Assembly: GCA_965218775.1 (NCBI GenBank)
Contig: CBDCLS010000003.1
Location: forward strand, 558,001-622,000
Length of the DNA: 64,000 nucleotides
Reading direction: 5' to 3'
Source of the DNA: CAUZIZ01 sp965218775
GTDB lineage: Bacteria > Acidobacteriota > UBA6911 > RPQK01 > JAJDTT01
Both the position numbers and the translations under genes were made by a program. Below are positions 27,954-37,457 of this stretch, piece by piece. Positions within the stretch are counted from its first letter, which is position 1. Each line of letters starts with the position of its first letter. A model generated the notes under the pieces. The model saw only the letters and a program-made list of their open reading frames with translations, did not search any database and was not told the origin of the DNA.

Positions 27954-28944
27954 TACAACCCTGCTCGGCCCTTGGATCCGGCGTTTCCTCCTGGAGCACT
28001 TGGTCGCTGAGCGCAACCTCACTGCCAACACACAACGCAGTTATCGCGATGCCTTCAAACTGCTGCTTCCGTTTCTGGCCGCCCGCTGGCAAAAGCCGAT
28101 CGAACGTCTCGCCGTCGAAGATGTGTCCACCGACATGGTGCGCCGGTTCCTGTCCCATCTACAAGAGTCCCGCCGATGCGGGGTTGCCACCCGCAATCAA
28201 CGTTTGGCTGCCGTCCGGGCGCTCAGCCGCTTCGTGACCGAGCACAGCCCCGAGCATGTTGCCTGGTGTGCTCAGATCTGCAGCCTTCCACTCAAAAAGG
28301 GTGTCAAGGCGGCCGTTGCCTATCTCGAGAAAGCCGAGATGGATGCCTTGCTGGGCTGCGCGGACACGGCAACCATCCAAGGCTGCCGCGAGCATGCGCT
28401 CTTGCTCTTCCTCTACAACTCGGGCGCCCGGGCCGGAGAAGCCGCCCAAGTCGTCGTCTCCGATCTGGAACTGACGCCTTCACCCTCGGTCAGACTCCTG
28501 GGCAAAGGCAGGAAGGAACGGCACTGCCCCTTGTGGCCGGCCACGGCACGAGTCCTGAGTCGCATGATCACTTCTCGCGGCCCCTCTGAACCGGTCTTCC
28601 TGAATCGGTGCTCCCAGCCCATCACCCGCTTCGGAATCCATAAACTGGTACGACGCTGCGCACTGCGGGCAGCTGCCGCCATGCCCTCGCTGATCGCCAA
28701 GCGGGTCAGCCCTCATACCATCCGCCATACGACGGCCGTCCATCTGCTCCGGGCCGGAGTGGACATCAACACCATCCGCGCATGGTTGGGCCACTCCTCA
28801 CTGGAAACGACAAACGTCTACGCCGAAATCGATCTGGAAATGAAGGCCCAAGCCCTTGCTTTGTGCGAGGCCCGCCAACAACGTCAGACCGGCAATCCTT
28901 GGTCCCAGGACCGAAGCTTGATGGAGTTCCTTCGGTCGCTTTGA
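27946..28944 (+). CDS. Tyrosine recombinase
   Basis: 332 residues, full length. N-terminal core-binding domain (LVAERNLTANTQRSYRDAFK ... LAAVRALSRFVTEHSPEHV) and catalytic domain with Arg in LYNSGARAGEAAQVVVSD, HxxR in SPHTIRHTTAVHLLRAG, HxxxH/W position in AWLGHSSLETTNVYAE and Tyr in TNVYAEIDLEM. The 8-bp overlap with the recombinase upstream suggests one transcript and a joint role. A perfect 22-bp palindrome follows 9 bp downstream. In RIT elements three such genes occur; only two are present here. Confidence 0.9.
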   Translation: MSDTTLLGPWIRRFLLEHLVAERNLTANTQRSYRDAFKLLLPFLAARWQKPIERLAVEDVSTDMVRRFLSHLQESRRCGVATRNQRLAAVRALSRFVTEHSPEHVAWCAQICSLPLKKGVKAAVAYLEKAEMDALLGCADTATIQGCREHALLLFLYNSGARAGEAAQVVVSDLELTPSPSVRLLGKGRKERHCPLWPATARVLSRMITSRGPSEPVFLNRCSQPITRFGIHKLVRRCALRAAAAMPSLIAKRVSPHTIRHTTAVHLLRAGVDINTIRAWLGHSSLETTNVYAEIDLEMKAQALALCEARQQRQTGNPWSQDRSLMEFLRSL

Positions 28945-29278
28945 TCTCGTCTGCTTATGTGCCGCGGCACATAAGATGCTGTAGCTCCGCACGTCCGGTT
29001 CGATGAGGAGGATGTGGAACCGAAGTGATGGTCCGGCTATTGAGGCACCGCCAGACGAAAGGGGCGGCAACAGATAGGCCGAACCTTAGACCACCGCGCC
29101 ACATCCTTACTCTACTGAAAGCGGCCGTTCAGGACGATCTACTCTGATACCGTTTGTACGGTCAGATCTGTGCCATCACACCTTAAAGCACCGCGAAAGA
29201 CGGAGACAATCTGAAGACGGATAAGGAAGGAACTCAGACCTCGTGGAGCCTCACTTCCCCATCCCTTAGAATCACCCC
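28945..29278. other. Intergenic with palindrome, group II intron-like scrap and hairpin repeat
   Basis: After the palindrome, CCGCACGTCCGGTTC (28987-29001) looks like the 3' strand of a group II intron domain V, but the 5' strand is absent. An inverted copy of the dispersed hairpin composite lies at about 29117-29167 (GAAAGCGGCCGTTC, then CTCTGATACCGTTTGTACGG). No gene. Confidence 0.4.
28954..28975. repeat. Perfect 22-bp palindrome downstream of recombinases
   Basis: CTTATGTGCCG joined to its exact complement CGGCACATAAG. It lies 9 bp after the recombinase stop. It could be a recombinase binding or crossover site at the element end, or a terminator hairpin, although no T run follows. A partly similar TTTATGTGTGCGCACC lies at 27158-27173 just at the recombinase 5' end. 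Confidence 0.7.
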
Positions 29279-29779
29279 ATGGTCCGCGAATACGGTCCCT
29301 TTAGAGAGCGGTTCGAGGAGTACATCCTGGAGCGCACCGCCAACCATCCCTCCCTGGTGCCCATGACTATGCATGGTCAGGGTAAGGCCCGCTTCCGCCT
29401 CGCTTGCAAGGAGACACTAGATGGCACGGACTGGTCGTCCTGGCTCGACCAGGCAGCTTTGGATGGGCCTGATAGGATGCTGATCGACAAGGAGATCTCT
29501 GTCTGTCTGAGGGAGCTGGGGTACTCAGGGGAGCTCTCTTACAAGACGGTTCCAAGTCAAGCCGATTCAACTGCTCCAGAGGATGAAGCCCTGCCGCCAG
29601 GCTTCGAGGAGCTGATTCAGATTGTCAGAGCGGCAGCGGCTACCACGCCCTTGGACTTCATGCGTCTGGTATTGGCTTCCTCCCAGGGTCAGGTACGGTC
29701 TCGTTACAGACCCAGGACCAGGAGCGTCCACCGGGAGCACCGCGGCTCGACGCTCATCTTGGTCGGGACTCCTCTCCTG
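29279..29779 (+). CDS. Hypothetical protein, 3' end uncertain
   Basis: A frame opens at ATG 29279 (MVREYGPFRERFEEYILERT, FRLACKETLDGTDWSSWLDQ, LPPGFEELIQIVRAAAATTP) and has the composition of a real helical protein for about 140 residues. It then runs on to 30187 over the antisense of the Kelch gene, where it no longer looks like protein. Probably a small gene truncated near 29700-29780; I do not recognise it. Confidence 0.35.
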
Positions 29780-31063
29780 CTACTTCAGGAATCTGATCTG
29801 GTCTCGCCAGTCTCGCTCGTCGATGGGAGCAATCGTACCAATCAGATAGAGATTGGGACGGTGCTCGTAGTGCTTCCCTTCGACAATAGCTTCTTCGGTT
29901 TCACTGCCGAACATGTGGAAACGGTTTCCCTCCACCACCGTGGAGGGCATGTTGTTGTTCAGAGGCAAGGGATCTCCTCGGCCGAACAATCCGGTCTTGG
30001 TGTCGTAGACCATTACGTCAGCGTAATATCCCTTCTTCTTGTAGTGCTTGTAGGGCCGGCCGTAGGAGGGCCTCACGGATCCGTCGGGGTTCAGAATCGA
30101 GGCGTACTGGTAACCGCCCACCAAAAGGATGAACCGACCATCGTAGGTGATCTGGCCGCTGGGGTAGTTGCCGCTGGCGATAGGTAGATCCGGTAGCCTT
30201 TCCCACTGACTTCGGGCGGGGTCGTAGGACCAGTTGTCCACCACAGTGCAGTACTGTCCTGCAGCGTTGTCGCCTCCGCTCAGACCTCCAAGTACGTAGA
30301 CCTTGCCCCCGGCGGCGGAAACCGCCGGATACCAGCGAGCCGTCCCTGGACAGATCGCCAGATTCTTCCAGCCGGCATTCGGATTCCGTGTGTCAAAGAC
30401 CAGGAGCCTAGCGCCCAGGCGGGGGATCTTTCCGTTTCGGTCTGCATTCGTGTACATCTTCTCGCGGTTGTAGTCCATGCCGCCGAAAATGTAGATTTTC
30501 TCGTCGATGGCACAGATGCCGGCACCCCCGGTAGCCCAGGGGAGATCCGGCATCGACTCCCAGATCCACTCTCCTCTTTCCTTGGAGAGGCGGTACCCGT
30601 CACGGTAGGTGTAGGGATCGAAATAGCTGAACCCGCCCCAGAGATAGAGCCGGTTTCCGACGGGAATTGCCGCATGGGCCTGCCGACGGGATCCGGGGAG
30701 GTCGGGCAACTCCTTCCAGCTTGATGAGGAGCCTCGGAGTTTCAGACCATAGACCTTCTTGATGAACTTCTTTTCACTTTCTGGGCAGGTGGTGGGAATA
30801 CCAAACCCGGCCACCGAGATGAGAGTGTCGTGGATGATTCCTCCGTTGCTGGTCTGCAGCGAGCGCCCACAACTGGGGACCTCCGGCCCGACCGCATAAG
30901 TGATGTTCAACATCTGAGGCAAGATGTCCCAGGCTGTCTGGTCTGCTTCTGCCAATTGGATTTTGGGGGCGTCCTGCCCTTGAAGATGCGAGCATAGCGG
31001 TAGAAAAACTGCTATTACCAACCCAAGGGTTTTCGGTCCACCCAGTCTTTGTGTTCTCACCAT
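29780..31063 (-). CDS. Exported Kelch-repeat beta-propeller protein
   Basis: Start at ATG 31063, giving a signal peptide (TLGLVIAVFLPLCSHLQG); the longer frame adds 15 unlikely residues. About 427 residues. Kelch motifs: HAAIPVGNRLYLWGGFSYFD, AGICAIDEKIYIFGGMDYNR, PAVSAAGGKVYVLGGLSGGD, GQITYDGRFILLVGGYQYAS, STVVEGNRFHMFGSETEEAI. Each has the GG pair followed by an aromatic spacing typical of Kelch/galactose-oxidase blades. A binding or N-acetylneuraminate-epimerase-like role is possible given the nearby sialidases, but not demonstrable. Confidence 0.85.
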   Translation of the reverse strand: MVRTQRLGGPKTLGLVIAVFLPLCSHLQGQDAPKIQLAEADQTAWDILPQMLNITYAVGPEVPSCGRSLQTSNGGIIHDTLISVAGFGIPTTCPESEKKFIKKVYGLKLRGSSSSWKELPDLPGSRRQAHAAIPVGNRLYLWGGFSYFDPYTYRDGYRLSKERGEWIWESMPDLPWATGGAGICAIDEKIYIFGGMDYNREKMYTNADRNGKIPRLGARLLVFDTRNPNAGWKNLAICPGTARWYPAVSAAGGKVYVLGGLSGGDNAAGQYCTVVDNWSYDPARSQWERLPDLPIASGNYPSGQITYDGRFILLVGGYQYASILNPDGSVRPSYGRPYKHYKKKGYYADVMVYDTKTGLFGRGDPLPLNNNMPSTVVEGNRFHMFGSETEEAIVEGKHYEHRPNLYLIGTIAPIDERDWRDQIRFLK

Positions 31064-31543
31064 CGTCCCTTTCTGGAGGTTCCTCCGCGGTCGAGCTGGA
31101 CCCCACAATCATGGCTTTCGCCAGTGTAAACCTCGGTTCAGCGGGGGACAACCAACAAGCAACTGGGGCAACCTTAAGGTTATGCCAGAAGAGCGGCACC
31201 ACAACGTTGGCAATGGAGAGAGTGGAGGGAACCCAGGTAGCACCGCTCACCGAATCCTCCTGATCTGTCTAGGCTTAATGCTCCCTCCCACTGTCGGGAG
31301 TCTTGGCGCTGAATCGATTCCCAGGCAGGAAGGGTGTTTGGAGGGCAGTTTGATCTACACCCTCGAAGCGCGTCCTACGCCTCAGTGCCATGCCTCGACC
31401 CTCGCCTATGAGGGAAGCTTCTAGGAGTTGACGCCTTGACCTACCAAAGCGGTCCTTCAGCCTAGAGAGAACCAATCTACCGAATACAGGATCTCTGGGT
31501 CTGGGAGGGAACGGCATCTATAGAAATCGGAAGGATAGGCGGA
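31064..31543. other. Intergenic, no supported gene
   Basis: Short open frames here do not look like protein. Around 31470-31500 the sequence CCAATCTACCGAATACAGGA resembles the conserved upstream region of the kinase genes at 50.94 and 56.62 kb, but the promoter boxes are not preserved. Confidence 0.4.
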
Positions 31544-31709
31544 ATTCAATCCGCCTTTTCCGCTGACACTCGGAATGTCGTCCGCTGCGAAGCTGGTCGT
31601 GTGCTTGAAACTGCCATCCTTGTCCTTGTTTCTCGAAAAGGTGACCCCATTCTTTCAGCCACAAGCTTTTCCTGGTCACATGACCGCTTGGTCTGCGTGG
31701 AATGGCCGC
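31544..31709. repeat. Dispersed repeat of about 166 bp, copy 1
   Basis: ATTCAATCCGCCTTTTCCGC to GGAATGGCCGCTCTTGGC; the second copy is at about 44980-45154, roughly 90% identical by eye (shared GAAGCTGGTCGTGTGCTTGA and CATGACCGCTTGGTCTGCG). No coding capacity evident. Both copies sit just upstream of a CTGTGTGAAAAGTC element end. Confidence 0.7.
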
Positions 31710-31778
31710 TCTTGGCCCGTTAGCGGTCGTTGATTCGACGCTACCGCGGAAAACCTGGGTGTCGGCTTTTAGGCGAGA

Positions 31779-31909
31779 CTGTGTGAAAAGTCCAAAACCT
31801 CTTTGATTTAGGGGTCTCTTTACCCTTCCTACGACGGAGATCGTGGCTTACACGCGATCCTATGAAGTCAAAATTTCAAATCCGAAATCATGAATGACTT
31901 TTCACACAG
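31779..31909. mobile_element. MITE, 131 bp, TIR CTGTGTGAAAAGTC (copy A)
   Basis: Terminal inverted repeats CTGTGTGAAAAGTC (31779-31792) and GACTTTTCACACAG (31896-31909). The 103-bp interior is almost identical to 58068-58198 (one or two differences) and has no coding capacity. No transposase with these ends occurs in the window. Confidence 0.8.
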
Positions 31910-31962
31910 CCTCAGGCGAAAGCGGCCGTTCGATTGCGATCACCCGTTCTCTGGTGTTGTTT

Positions 31963-32886
31963 TCAGAGATACTTGCTTCCTTGGATTAATCCTTCAACCC
32001 CCTTGACAAGCGCTTGAGCATACAGACTTTTGGAATCAGCCATAGCCGATAAATTTATTCTGCGGTGCTTCCGTGCTGCTCTGATCACAGCATCATCAGG
32101 ATCATAAAATTCCAGGTTGTGCACATATCTGTTAATCTTATTGCCTTCAGGTTCAACATAAGCCCGGGCATAACGCTCAATTAAAAGCTTAACTTCATCA
32201 CGCCAATCGGTTATTCGTATTGTCCAGTTTTCGGCATCATCATGATCCGGTATGAAGGTATGGATACGGGTGATCATGCGCGGATGCACTTGCAAAAACA
32301 GACCCTCAATATCTTCGATAGATTCTGTGGGCGATTTCTCAGCTAGTTGTTTTAGTACAAACATATCCTGATATACAGCCATCTCCCCGGCTGAATCACC
32401 TGCTGCTGACCAGACCGGTTCCAGAATTTCACGAATCCCTTTGGACATAAACCAGCCCATCATTAAAGCCACTTTACGCTCAATCTTGACCTGTTCTTCC
32501 AAAACTTCGCTTCTTCGTATGCTCAAATCTTCCCCGCTCATCTCAGCCCACATTTTTTCAGCTTTGGATTTTTCTCTCTTGATGACATTTGTTACCTGTT
32601 GCTCAGAGGCTCGAACCAACCAACCCATGCGTGAGAGATTTCCAGGAATCGCAAGCTGAAAAGCCGAGTCAACGTATCCTCTGGTGTTTGCAGGTACAAG
32701 ACTCGAAGTCATTGCCAGCTCGACAACATCGTCCAGTAAAGCAAAAGACGTGAGTCTGTTTCGTGGCGATACCTGGATGCCATGAACTCTAAGATTCTCT
32801 GCCAACAATAGATTTGTAAGAAAGGCTGAGCCTGCACTGCTGACAGCCAGCGTTTTCAAGAAATCTCTTCTGTCCAACATTTTCAT
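31963..32886 (-). CDS. Tat-signal hypothetical protein, partner of upstream gene
   Basis: 307 residues beginning with a Tat signal (MKMLDRRDFLKTLAVSSAGS). The rest is mostly helical and charged (NVIKREKSKAEKMWAEMSGE, VEEQ-like coiled segment near 120-150) with no motif I recognise. Its C-terminal SKSLYAQALVKGVEGLIQGS resembles the C-terminus of the upstream partner (QSLYAQVLRLGYFYLKGAS), so the two are distant paralogues or share an interaction tail. It overlaps the partner by 4 bp (ATGA), indicating coupled translation. The pair is visibly AT-richer than its surroundings, suggesting separate acquisition. Confidence 0.75.
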   Translation of the reverse strand: MKMLDRRDFLKTLAVSSAGSAFLTNLLLAENLRVHGIQVSPRNRLTSFALLDDVVELAMTSSLVPANTRGYVDSAFQLAIPGNLSRMGWLVRASEQQVTNVIKREKSKAEKMWAEMSGEDLSIRRSEVLEEQVKIERKVALMMGWFMSKGIREILEPVWSAAGDSAGEMAVYQDMFVLKQLAEKSPTESIEDIEGLFLQVHPRMITRIHTFIPDHDDAENWTIRITDWRDEVKLLIERYARAYVEPEGNKINRYVHNLEFYDPDDAVIRAARKHRRINLSAMADSKSLYAQALVKGVEGLIQGSKYL

Positions 32887-33791
32887 GAAACTCTTTTTTC
32901 TAAGATTGCTAACAAGGTCATTTTCTCAATGTCGCCTGTAAAATAATCACTCGCACCTTTGAGATAAAAATATCCCAGCCTGAGTACCTGTGCATAAAGG
33001 CTCTGGTCCTTTGCTTTTTCCACAGAGTTCTTCAGATCCAGGCCAGGTTCTTGACCCTTTTGGATTGCGCGCACATAGCGAATTATGTCGTCGGAGTCAT
33101 CGTAATAATTATCCTGGTCATAGTAGCGCCTGGTCAGTTCCGGATCGGGATTGTTATACGCCTCTTCGAATCTCCTGACATCTTCCGTCAAGGCCTGATA
33201 ACGTTCAACGAAAGTATCGACCCAGAGACCAAAGTCGTCCTCCTGTTCGAGAAACAGATGCTTCTTGATCATGTCTGCCTGCCACATGCGGGTAAGAAGA
33301 GGCTCAGTTATTGCGATATCAATGCTACCGCTCGCAGGATGAGACCGCATATTGTAATCAAAGGTAGCTTGAGAAAAAATCTCCTTCGGCGACAAGGAAG
33401 GTTTCTTGCCACCGTCATACACTTTCCTGAAGGTCATGGCATCCTGGTAAACCCGGCAATTGTCACTGGTATACAGGGGGCTTGGATCCGCCTCCGCCGC
33501 TTCAAAAGCCAAACTGAATCCCGTGTCAGCTGCACGATGGGCCAGCCAGCCAATAGCATAGGCAATCTTGATCTGCACCCCGCGATCGCTCTTAACTGAA
33601 TCCCATTCGTCTTTGTATCTTTCCAGAATTGGGACCGCATAATCACTATTCCCTCGGGAAGCACTTCCCAAAAGCCCGCTGTCATATTGGTTTTGGATAC
33701 ATGTTTTAAATGGATCGCATATTTCCGGAATACTGAGAGCAATCCGTGCCAGATCTTCATAAACGGCAATGTGTGTGATATGTTCGGACAT
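32883..33791 (-). CDS. Hypothetical protein, possibly zinc-dependent phospholipase C-like
   Basis: 302 residues without a signal peptide. The N-terminal HITHIAVYEDLARIALSIPE and a central IGWLAHRAADTGFSLAFEAA with conserved His/Asp spacing recall the helical zinc-dependent phospholipase C/nuclease fold, but too few ligands are clear for a firm call. Acidic, Tyr/Asp-rich C-terminal third (RRYYDQDNYYDDSDDIIRY). First gene of a two-gene operon with the Tat protein downstream (4-bp overlap). AT-rich codon use differs from neighbours. Confidence 0.7.
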   Translation of the reverse strand: MSEHITHIAVYEDLARIALSIPEICDPFKTCIQNQYDSGLLGSASRGNSDYAVPILERYKDEWDSVKSDRGVQIKIAYAIGWLAHRAADTGFSLAFEAAEADPSPLYTSDNCRVYQDAMTFRKVYDGGKKPSLSPKEIFSQATFDYNMRSHPASGSIDIAITEPLLTRMWQADMIKKHLFLEQEDDFGLWVDTFVERYQALTEDVRRFEEAYNNPDPELTRRYYDQDNYYDDSDDIIRYVRAIQKGQEPGLDLKNSVEKAKDQSLYAQVLRLGYFYLKGASDYFTGDIEKMTLLAILEKRVS

Positions 33792-34185
33792 AGTTTAGTC
33801 CTTTGCCTTGACTGTTTATTCGACCGCGAACTCATGACTACTGTTCGGGAAATCAACTGCGGTGACATCAATCCGGACATCGTCGTGAAACAGATATTCA
33901 CCTGCACTGCTTTGCTAGCACACGACTGTGTGAGTATATGGCCTAATGGCAAGTTCACCGTACCACGCTCGGCAAAAAAAAGCAGAAGCCAGGCGGGCGA
34001 TATCCTCAACTATTTGCCCAGGGCTGTTCAGCCCCCACGGACCGTCACGACCTCATGACTCGCTCGCTGGCCGACACCAAGGAGTGGTGCTGACGCCAGC
34101 AAGCCGGCGAGAGGCCGAGGCGTGCGATCCAGGAAAGGAACTTGGGTGCCATGTTCACCTCCGCTGGACAGTTATTTGGATCCAC
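33792..34185. other. Intergenic, no supported feature
   Basis: I see no gene, repeat or clear hairpin. Composition changes from AT-rich to GC-rich across it, so it may mark one edge of the acquired two-gene segment. Confidence 0.35.
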
Positions 34186-36162
34186 CTAAGGCATGCTTAA
34201 CGCCACCCACTCGCCGGCGTGAGTCCTCGAACCGATCGGCATCACGATGTATTGCTTGCCGTTGTGTAGGTAGGTCATCAGCGAACCATTGGTGCCGGCG
34301 GGCCACTCGGTTTCCCACAGGACTGCCCCGGACGCTTTGTCAAAAGCCCGGACCTTCCGGCCTGCACTGGCTCCGCTCCCCGGCGGTGTCAGCGTGGGCG
34401 ACCCAGTCGAAACAAGTTCTGAATCGCACATGATCGGGTCGCCCTCACTCACGAACAGCAATGTTTTGGTCACGAGGGTCATGCCTTGGCCGGGCTGACC
34501 TAATGGCGGAAGATTCAAGTGCTTCAGGGCCGGATGATCGCGCGGCCCATCGCCGTTCGGTACCATCCACACATGGTCGCCCGTGTTCAGATCAATGGCT
34601 GTGATCCGGCCATACGGGGGTTTGGTCAGGGGCAGCCCGCGGGGACCCACGATGGGCCCGCGAACGCCACGGTAGCGCTGGCCACGATAGCGCTCATTAG
34701 TCTCCTCAACGGGGGTCAGGCCGACAAAGAACGCACCCGTTCTCGACGGTGCGTACAACATCCCGGTCTCCGGATCGAATCCCCCCCCGCCCCAGTTGGT
34801 GCCGCCCACATGCCCCGGCACCATCAGGGTGCCCTTCATCTCGCCCGGGCCCTCGCCCCCGAGCGACGGGGGCGTGAAGCTCGGCCCCAGCACATACTGC
34901 TTTGCAATTTCCAGGGCTTCGGCGCGCAGCTCAGGCGTGAAATCAATTAAATCGTCGGTGGTGATCCCCTGCTGTTCGTAGGGTGCCGGTTTGGTCGGGA
35001 ACGGCTGCGTCGGAGAGGTCCATTCACCTGGCGCAGTCGATCGAGGCACGGGCCGCTCCTCGATCGGCCAGACGGGGGCGCCGGTCACCCGGTCCAACAC
35101 GAACGCCCTGGCCTGTTTGGTGAGCTGTACGAGCGCCTTGATCGGCTTGCCGTTGACGGTTATGTCGACCAGGATCGGCGCCGTGGGGTTATCATAATCA
35201 AAGATGTCATGATGAACGGTCTGGAAGTGCCAGACGCGCTCGCCCGTGTCGGCCCGAACACAGACGATGCTTGTGGAGAAGAGATTGGCACCAGGCCGGT
35301 GACCGCCGTACATGTTATTCGCGGCGGCGCTCGTCGGCAGATACACCAGGCCGAGTTCTTCATCCGCGCTCGCCATTGACCAGACGTCCGCTTCACCGGC
35401 TTGCATGCCCTTCCATGAGTCCTCGAGCCACGTCTCGTTGCCGAAGTCGTCCGACCGCGGGATCACGCGAAAGGTCCACCGAAGCTTGCCGGTCCGTACG
35501 TCGTAGGCGCGCACGTCGCCGGCGGCTCCTCTCACCGAGGATCCGATGACCACCACATCTTCCACGACGAGCGGAACTCCGCGCCACTGATAGTTAACTA
35601 GCTCCGGCGTGTCCGCGAACCGCCGAAGATCGACCTTGCCTCCGTCGCCAAAGCTGCGCATTAACTTTCCGGTTTTGGGATCGATGGCGATCAAGTAGTG
35701 CCGACGAACCGACAGGAGGCGCTCGTCGCTGCCGTTTCGCCAGTACGCAACACCCCGGCTGGCCCGTCCGGTCAGCGCGCCTTCCCCTTGTTCGTGCAAC
35801 TCTTGCACCCAGATCGTCCTGCCAGTCGCCGGGTCGAACGCCTCGACGAGACCAATGCGGTTCGAGGCGTAGAGCACGCCGTTGACCAAGATGGGCGTGG
35901 ACTGAAGCAGGTTTTCGGACTTCAAATTGGGGTACTGGGCGAGGAGCTCCTCGGCCACCCCGGGCCGCCGCCACGCGATACGCAGGGTCTTGACGGTATC
36001 CTTATTGATTTGATCGAGTAGGGAGTACCGCGTGAAGCCCTTGTCACCGCCGTGATGGGGCCACCCGCCGCCCCTGGTGCCCTGTTGCCCCTCAACCGCG
36101 GCGCCGGCCGCGAGCAGCGCGACGCACAACAGAACGCAAAATCTAGCTCGCGGTTGCATCAT
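34186..36162 (-). CDS. PQQ-dependent dehydrogenase (quinoprotein), exported
   Basis: Start set at ATG 36162 because GGAGGA lies 7 bp upstream on the minus strand and a signal peptide follows (MMQPRARFCVLLCVALLAAG). About 658 residues, an eight-bladed quinoprotein propeller. Tryptophan-docking style blades: YASNRIGLVEAFDPATGRTI, LLSVRRHYLIAIDPKTGKLM, VRAYDVRTGKLRWTFRVIPR, FSTSIVCVRADTGERVWHFQ (then TVHHDIFDYD), and GRITAIDLNTGDHVWMVPNG. The TVHHDIFDYDNP motif belongs to membrane-type glucose/sugar dehydrogenase relatives. No fused cytochrome c is seen. Oxidises an alcohol or sugar in the periplasm; substrate unassigned. Confidence 0.88.
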   Translation of the reverse strand: MMQPRARFCVLLCVALLAAGAAVEGQQGTRGGGWPHHGGDKGFTRYSLLDQINKDTVKTLRIAWRRPGVAEELLAQYPNLKSENLLQSTPILVNGVLYASNRIGLVEAFDPATGRTIWVQELHEQGEGALTGRASRGVAYWRNGSDERLLSVRRHYLIAIDPKTGKLMRSFGDGGKVDLRRFADTPELVNYQWRGVPLVVEDVVVIGSSVRGAAGDVRAYDVRTGKLRWTFRVIPRSDDFGNETWLEDSWKGMQAGEADVWSMASADEELGLVYLPTSAAANNMYGGHRPGANLFSTSIVCVRADTGERVWHFQTVHHDIFDYDNPTAPILVDITVNGKPIKALVQLTKQARAFVLDRVTGAPVWPIEERPVPRSTAPGEWTSPTQPFPTKPAPYEQQGITTDDLIDFTPELRAEALEIAKQYVLGPSFTPPSLGGEGPGEMKGTLMVPGHVGGTNWGGGGFDPETGMLYAPSRTGAFFVGLTPVEETNERYRGQRYRGVRGPIVGPRGLPLTKPPYGRITAIDLNTGDHVWMVPNGDGPRDHPALKHLNLPPLGQPGQGMTLVTKTLLFVSEGDPIMCDSELVSTGSPTLTPPGSGASAGRKVRAFDKASGAVLWETEWPAGTNGSLMTYLHNGKQYIVMPIGSRTHAGEWVALSMP

Positions 36163-36324
36163 GAATTCCTCCATTGTGGCATTCAACATGGGACGCAAAG
36201 TGTAGAGTCCGCAGTCATTTATGCTGATCAGTAAGCCGAGTCTGACAATCTACTGCCGCGCAAAGTGGAAATGCGAGCAGAGCTCCACCGTTCTTTTTTG
36301 TCTGTGGGGGGCGGGGAGGCATCG

Positions 36325-36716
36325 TTACGGTTCCAGACACTGGCCTGATGTGGACCCGAGCTGAAAGTAGCGGGGATATCGATTGGCACAGTGCGGATAA
36401 ATATGCCCAGAATTTGGAACTGGCCGGTCATTCCGACTGGAGACTTCCGACCATTGATGAACTTGAAACCATCTATGACCCGAACAACATGAGCGGGAAG
36501 TGGGAAGGCATGTATGACCAAACTGGGAAGTATGAAGAGTGGCACATCCACACCATCGAAGGCTTTCAGTTGACCGCTCCTTTCGTCTGGAGTGCCACGA
36601 TAGAACCCTTGGCGGAGGCCTGGTGCTTCGATTTCTCCAGCGGTGAGCGCACCCTCTTCCACTTGGCCGGCTCCACCGCCATCCGAGGGCTGTGCGTGCG
36701 TCGTTCCGGAGAATGA
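36325..36716 (+). pseudogene. DUF1566/Lcl C-terminal domain fragment
   Basis: The readable domain begins around 36325 (VTVPDTGLMWTRAES) and includes the hallmark SDWRLPTIDELETIYDPN and a FVWSATIEPLAEAWCFDFSS to IRGLCVRRSGE ending. There is no good start or signal peptide; ATG 36348 falls inside the domain. Most DUF1566 proteins have a preceding domain or leader, so this is probably a 5'-truncated remnant. Confidence 0.6.
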
Positions 36717-36817
36717 TGTGGGTCCTTTGGTGCTTTGGTTCTTTGGTTGTTCTGGGGGCAGGGTAGCCTCTCGATACCGTCTTGGGACCAAAGGCGTTGG
36801 CATCCCCACAAGTGATC

Positions 36818-37276
36818 TCACAACCTCGGCGCGATTGCCCAATGTAGTAGCCAGTTCCCGGAATTAATCTCCTGATCAAGGCAGACGATACCCCCATTGT
36901 TAAATCTCACAACAGACCGTTCGCTTTGATTGGACAGCAACACAGCCGCCAGACGTTCCATGAAGGGCAGATGCCCGACTAACATGAGGTTGGCATCGCT
37001 CGTTAGGCTTTGCGCCCAAGCAGCAACATCATCCATCGGTCCGAGACCAGCGACAGCCTCGACCCCACCAGATGGCTTTAAGTGGTCGGCAAAGATCTCA
37101 GCCGTTTGGGCAGCGCGTGTCTTGCCACTGTGTTGGATGACGTGGATCGCTACACCATAATTGGCGGCTTGTGCAGCCATCTGCTCCACCTCTGCCCTGC
37201 CCTCGTTCGATAGCGGCCGATCCGGATCGACGTCCTTGGACAGGCTTTTTCCGTGCTGTACTAGACAGAGGGCCAT
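36818..37276 (-). CDS. sixA: SixA-type phosphohistidine phosphatase
   Basis: Start at ATG 37276; the frame upstream has no protein character. 152 residues. Histidine phosphatase features: MALCLVQHGKSLSKDVDPDR with the nucleophile His (Gln precedes it where most family members have Arg, a variant common in SixA-like proteins), PLSNEGRAEVEQM, IQHSGKTRAAQTAEIFADHL, and the second His in NLMLVGHLPFMERL. Predicted to remove phosphate from phosphohistidine on a cytoplasmic partner; no two-component genes are adjacent. Confidence 0.82.
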   Translation of the reverse strand: MALCLVQHGKSLSKDVDPDRPLSNEGRAEVEQMAAQAANYGVAIHVIQHSGKTRAAQTAEIFADHLKPSGGVEAVAGLGPMDDVAAWAQSLTSDANLMLVGHLPFMERLAAVLLSNQSERSVVRFNNGGIVCLDQEINSGNWLLHWAIAPRL

Positions 37277-37457
37277 TGTCACCTCGCCCAATTCTCCATA
37301 GCACTCCCCTGCGAGCTTAGCAAAGATACCGGGGTTAAGTACGTTTTCGATACAACTAGCTATAGCCGAAATTTGACAGCATGTGGTGTAAGTCACTGAA
37401 AACAAAGGGCAGAAAAATCGAGTTACACCAGGTAGGGCTGTTCTAAGGTAGGAACAC

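Noticed and set aside
28987..29010. Group II intron domain V-like sequence (CCGCACGTCCGGTTC)
   Set aside because: Only the 3' strand is present; the matching 5' strand, domain VI and any reverse transcriptase are absent, so it stays a curiosity.
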